A stretch of DNA of 37,420 nucleotides from Monosiga brevicollis MX1 (lineage: Eukaryota; Opisthokonta; Choanoflagellata; Craspedida; Salpingoecidae): positions 13,791-51,210 of the forward strand of contig NW_001865066.1 of assembly GCF_000002865.3 (NCBI RefSeq). The letters are read 5' to 3'. Below, one piece after another: positions 33,741-37,420 of this stretch (position 1 is its first letter; each line of letters opens with the position of its first letter). A model generated the notes under the pieces. The model had not been told where the DNA came from. It worked only from the letters and a program-made list of their open reading frames with translations, and did not search any database. The position numbers and the translations under genes are program-made.

Positions 33741-36493
33741 CTAGATGAGCGGCTGGGAAGCGCTGAGGATCCATTCCTTGACAGAGTTCCAAGGCGGGTA
33801 GAGGTAGAAGGGATCAGAGATGATGCCAAAGTCGGCCCACTTGGACTTGATGACCACGGGCTTGGGGTGGCTAAATGCATCAAACGTTTTCTTGGCTGTA
33901 TATGGGCGACAATGTTCACACCCCCCCGCACCATCAAGCAATACAAGCATGAGTACGTGCTAGTTTCGCGAGCTCAACAAACTGTCTGCACGGCATCGCG
34001 CGGGGAGAGGGGAGAGTGCTGTAGAGACCGTGGATCGTACCGTGGTAGGAGCCCATGCCCGAGTTACCGACGCCACCAAATGGCAAGCGCACATTGGCCA
34101 CGTGGAAGATGCAATGGTTGACTGTAACACCGCCCGAGGCCGTGTTGTGCAGGAAGAGCTCCTGGGTGGTCTTGTCCTCGGCAAACACATACAAGGCCAG
34201 GGGTTCGGGGCGCGAACGGATCTCCGTCAGCGCGGCCTGGGCATTGGGCACGCCCACCACCTAGAGGCCACGCAGCCATTCAGGCAGACGAGACCCAACC
34301 AAGAACCACAATGTCAGCATCCGATGCTTGTTTTAGGGAGCGATACGCCAAAAGGCAATGAGGCATACCGCGAGGATGGGGCCGAAAATCTCATCCTCCA
34401 TCAAAACGTCATCCATGGCGACATGCGCCACAGTCGGCGCCACATAGCGGGTCTCCTTGTTGTAGTCGCCACCAACGACAAACTACAAGTCGAAATGAAA
34501 AAGCAAGTCGGAATGAAAAAGACAAGGTCAAGCCAACGCGGATGACCACCCGCCTCGAGCTGAGCTGTCCAAGCAGCAGGGCCAAATCAGCGCAGCCTTA
34601 CCTTGCCCTTGGTGGTTTCAATGAGGTCGGCGATACGTTCAATTTGGCGCTCACCCACAATCTTGCCAACGCTCCCGCTGGTGCTGGGATCAGGGCCATA
34701 GAATTCGGCCACAAAGCGACGGCATTCAGACACTGACCAACGCAAGAGCCCAAACCCCGCGTGAGGTGAGTCAATGCACGGCAAAGGCGCGTTGCGTTGT
34801 CGTTGTTTACGAGGCAATATGATCACGTACAGAACTTGTCAAGCACGGCCTCGTGGCACAACACAAAGTCGGGGGAAATGCATTGCTGTCCAGCATTGAG
34901 GTTGCGGCCCCAAACTATTCGGCCAAGCATAATGAGACTGGGTGAGTCATTTTCTGGCAGTCCCAAGGAGTCCAGGCCAAGTGTGGTAGACCCCCAAAAT
35001 ACAGTGAGCCGTGAGTTTATATCCATGCTGAGGACGCACCACAGCGCTTGGCGGCGAGGGTAACATCGGCCGACTTGTCCACGTAAACAGGGTTCTTGCC
35101 GCCAAGTTCCAGAATGCACGGCGTCAAGTTCTTGGCCGCTCCCTCCATGATGACACGGCCAACCTTGGGCGAACCTATTGAGGCGAGGATGAATGACAGA
35201 TGCAGGGGTAACCATCAAAGGAGAGGGAGGTGGCATGGCCGTATCACCGACACACCGGTGAAGAAGATGACATCAAACTTGTGCTTGAGCAGCTCGTTGG
35301 TGACGGGTGAGTCGCGCTCCTCAAAGGCGCCGAGGACATGGACAATGCTGCATAATAAAGACGCAACGCAACGCCATCCGATGCACGATGCACGGGCATG
35401 AGACACATGAGATCCACCGTAGATGTTCCGTTGGTGTAGGCATGCTCGGATCAAGCGATACAAAGAGGCAGAGGCGTCAAGGAACGTTAGTCCTTCGAGT
35501 CGACGTACCGGGGGTCCAGGTACTTGGGCAGCTCACGCTGCACCAGCTCAGCACAGTTGCGGCTGATAACGCACTGCATTTAGACAGGCGGTGGATGAGG
35601 GCGAGGAATGGACGTGAAGGCACAAGACGCTGGGACGCTGCGAACAAAGATCGGACAACGCCAGAAAGCGTGGGCGGCTTACGGGCTTGACAATGGCCGT
35701 GTTGCCAGCAGCAATGGCACCAATGAGGGGCACGAGCTCGAGCTGGAGAGGGAAGTTCCAGGTACCGATGATGAGCGCAACGCCAAGAGGATCGGGTTGC
35801 AGATATTGCTTGGCTGGGAAAGACAGGATATGCTGCTCGCAGGGTTCGGGCTCGAGATAATCATCGAGATCAGCCAGCATGTTCTAAGCGGTCAAATCAT
35901 CCAATCATGAGCCCCGAAAGGGCGACAGTGGAACAGGATGGGTGTCAGGTTCAAGGGCACATCATGAGCAGCGCTTACGTCGATCTCGGCGACGGGCAGG
36001 GCCCAGTCATACATGATGGCCTCGAGGCGGGGGCGGTCGAGATCGGCAGCCAAAGCCGCGATGATGTTTTCCTTTTGGTCGACAAAGAATTGACGCAGGG
36101 CTCGCAGCTGGGCCTTGCGCGTCTCCACGGGCAGGGAGATGCCAGACATGAAGCTCGCGCGCATGTCAGCGACGACATCGGCAACAAACTCCGGGGTGGC
36201 CTTTTCGGTGGGCGAGGTCTTGGTCACAACCTGGGGTTGGGCCCGGATCGATGCAAGTCAGAGATGGCACCAGCGACTTGAAGAATGTAGGGCGGAGGAG
36301 AAGCACGATCAAATGAAACAGTCTGCAAGGCCAAGTATCGGTGACCCACCTTGAGGCGCTCGCCGATCGTCTCGTCGACAACATAGTACTCTTGGCGGCG
36401 CTGACGGCGGGACATGAGCACCATCACCAAGCCGGTGGCGGCCGCCGCCAGAAGGCCAGTGTTGGTCAACATGGCGGCGGCGGCGGCATGCAT
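33741..36493 (-). CDS. ALDH3-type fatty-aldehyde dehydrogenase, 11 exons
   Basis: The enzyme oxidises aldehydes, probably long-chain lipid aldehydes, to acids with NAD(P). Exons: 36493-36350, 36230-35979, 35883-35683, 35573-35509, 35347-35256, 35174-35040, 34914-34831, 34732-34602, 34482-34369, 34260-34041 and 33895-33741; total 530 residues. Motifs: [20 protein letters not shown] with [35 protein letters not shown] with general base E274; NAGQQC with nucleophile C308; EDEIFGPIL; and [15 protein letters not shown]. These are ALDH3 class signatures. An alanine/leucine-rich hydrophobic segment at about 8-27 followed by SRRQRRQ looks like an N-terminal membrane anchor, whereas animal ALDH3A2 is anchored by its C terminus. 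No C-terminal hydrophobic tail is seen. ATG 36493 is the conservative start; an upstream exon (36825-36645) could extend the protein to 600 residues. Confidence 0.92.
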
Positions 36494-36644
36494 GGGACCC
36501 GTTACCGCGCTTGGGAGATAGTCTAACGAGGTAGAGGCGACGAGAAGAAGGTCCAGAGCGGAAGTGAGCCAGCGGGTGGCGCGAAGCAGAGGCGAACCTG
36601 TACCTGTCGAAGCTCTGTGGCGCGATCAAGGGCGGGAAGCATAC

Positions 36645-36825
36645 CATCAATGGGAAGCTTATAGTCCGGGAGAAGGAGGATGGGGGCAATGCCGACGGCA
36701 AACCAAACCACGCTGGAGATGCGACGGGCATGGCAGCCGAGCCACCAGAGCGAAAAGCCCGAGGCCACGACCAAAGTAAAGGGATCGGCATTGCCGCGCA
36801 GGATATGGGAAATGCTCGACACCAT
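36645..36825 (-). other. possible upstream coding exon of the ALDH gene
   Basis: From ATG 36825 the frame reads MVSSISHIL, then FTLVVASGFSLWWLG, CHARR, VVWFAVGIAPILLLPDY: two hydrophobic segments. A donor GATG/GTATGC at 36644 and an acceptor CGTTAG ending at 36523 would join it in phase to the ALDH first exon, starting at 36522 and reading through the 36493 ATG. Without splicing, the frame ends after about 100 codons, so it could also be an upstream ORF or an untranslated leader. Confidence 0.35.
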
Positions 36826-37304
36826 GATGCTGTCGACCGGGAAATTGCCCTCCACACAAGATGCAATTCCCCTACAAAGCCCACAACACCACCACCAAAC
36901 GCAAGCGCCAAAACGAGGTGAGAATATTCGCCCAGACCACCTATTCACCGCCGCCGCCGTCACCGTCGCTGCCGCTGCCGTTTGCCACAAGAACAACAAC
37001 AACAACAACTTGTCTCCAAACAAAAAAAAAAAAAAAACATCGATCCACTGGAGTCAAATGCAGCCATCCGACAGCGAGCTCCTTCCTACCATTGGTCTTG
37101 TTCCCTTACACCCTCCTCCCTCCCTCCCTCCCCTCATCTCCAACAACACCCGCTGCCGTTTCCCAACAACCCAACAGAGAGAGAGAGTTGACTGTCTTAC
37201 ACACACCTCTCCTTCTCCTCCACTGAGTGAGAAAGAAAAATCCGGCCTGTGCCTCTCTCTCTCTGCCTCTCATTCTCTCTCTCCATTCCCTCTGTCTCGC
37301 TCTC

Positions 37305-37346
<42 letters not shown>

Positions 37347-37420
37347 ATTTCTCTTTTTCTCAAACCGATTCATATTCTGTCTCTTCATGCTCTCTCTCGA
37401 ATCTCTCGAATCTCTCGAAT
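36826..37420. other. right-edge region with pyrimidine repeats, no supported gene
   Basis: Contents are an ACAACAACA run near 36994-37010, an A run at 37022-37037, and CT-rich sequence from about 37247 to 37345 ending in a pure CT tract. CTCGAAT repeats occupy the last 25 bases. The promoter of the ALDH gene should lie here. Confidence 0.6.

Overview
This window is nuclear DNA from an intron-rich eukaryote with a compact genome. Exon boundaries follow GT-AG throughout, most introns are about 60-250 bp, coding regions are moderately GC-rich, and genes lie close together on both strands. The protein set (a four-part synaptojanin, an SLC35A nucleotide-sugar transporter, FAM50/XAP5, LST8, PTAR1, Sec24, RPL3) is typical of the animal/choanoflagellate side of eukaryotes. 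A choanoflagellate such as Monosiga is my best guess, but that is inference from gene content and architecture only.

Layout. Positions 1-8500 are gene-poor: two related ankyrin-repeat genes lie in tandem on the minus strand (about 3845-1839 and 6254-5137), among minisatellites and purine/pyrimidine-rich tracts, and an 87-bp block is duplicated at the left edge. From 8527 rightwards the genes are dense: a bZIP-PHD protein (+), COPII coat subunit Sec24 (+, 12 exons), PTAR1-like prenyltransferase-alpha-repeat protein (-), FAM50/XAP5 (+, 10 exons), a UDP-sugar transporter (-, 8 exons), ribosomal protein L3 (-, 2 exons), LST8 of the TOR complexes (+, 7 exons), synaptojanin (-, 23 exons) and an ALDH3-type fatty-aldehyde dehydrogenase (-, 11 exons).

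I rebuilt the spliced genes by joining exons whose reading phases agree at each junction and whose translation follows the known family in order. Every complete model has a total coding length divisible by three, an internal check on the junctions. Two pairs are head to head (PTAR1/FAM50 and RPL3/LST8), with about 540-550 bp between start codons that must hold both promoters. Three pairs converge tail to tail.

Functionally the dense part is ordinary cell biology: secretory traffic (Sec24, PTAR1-like, UDP-sugar transporter), phosphoinositide turnover at membranes (synaptojanin), lipid aldehyde clearance (ALDH3), growth control and translation (LST8, RPL3), and nuclear regulation (FAM50, bZIP-PHD). 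No operon-like or defence-type system is visible. The least ordinary items are the bZIP-PHD domain combination, the tandem ankyrin paralogues with one repeat per 99-nt exon and a shared unidentified C-terminal module, several candidate introns of only 34-46 nt, an RPL3 start codon split by an intron, and a possible membrane-spanning N-terminal extension of the ALDH.
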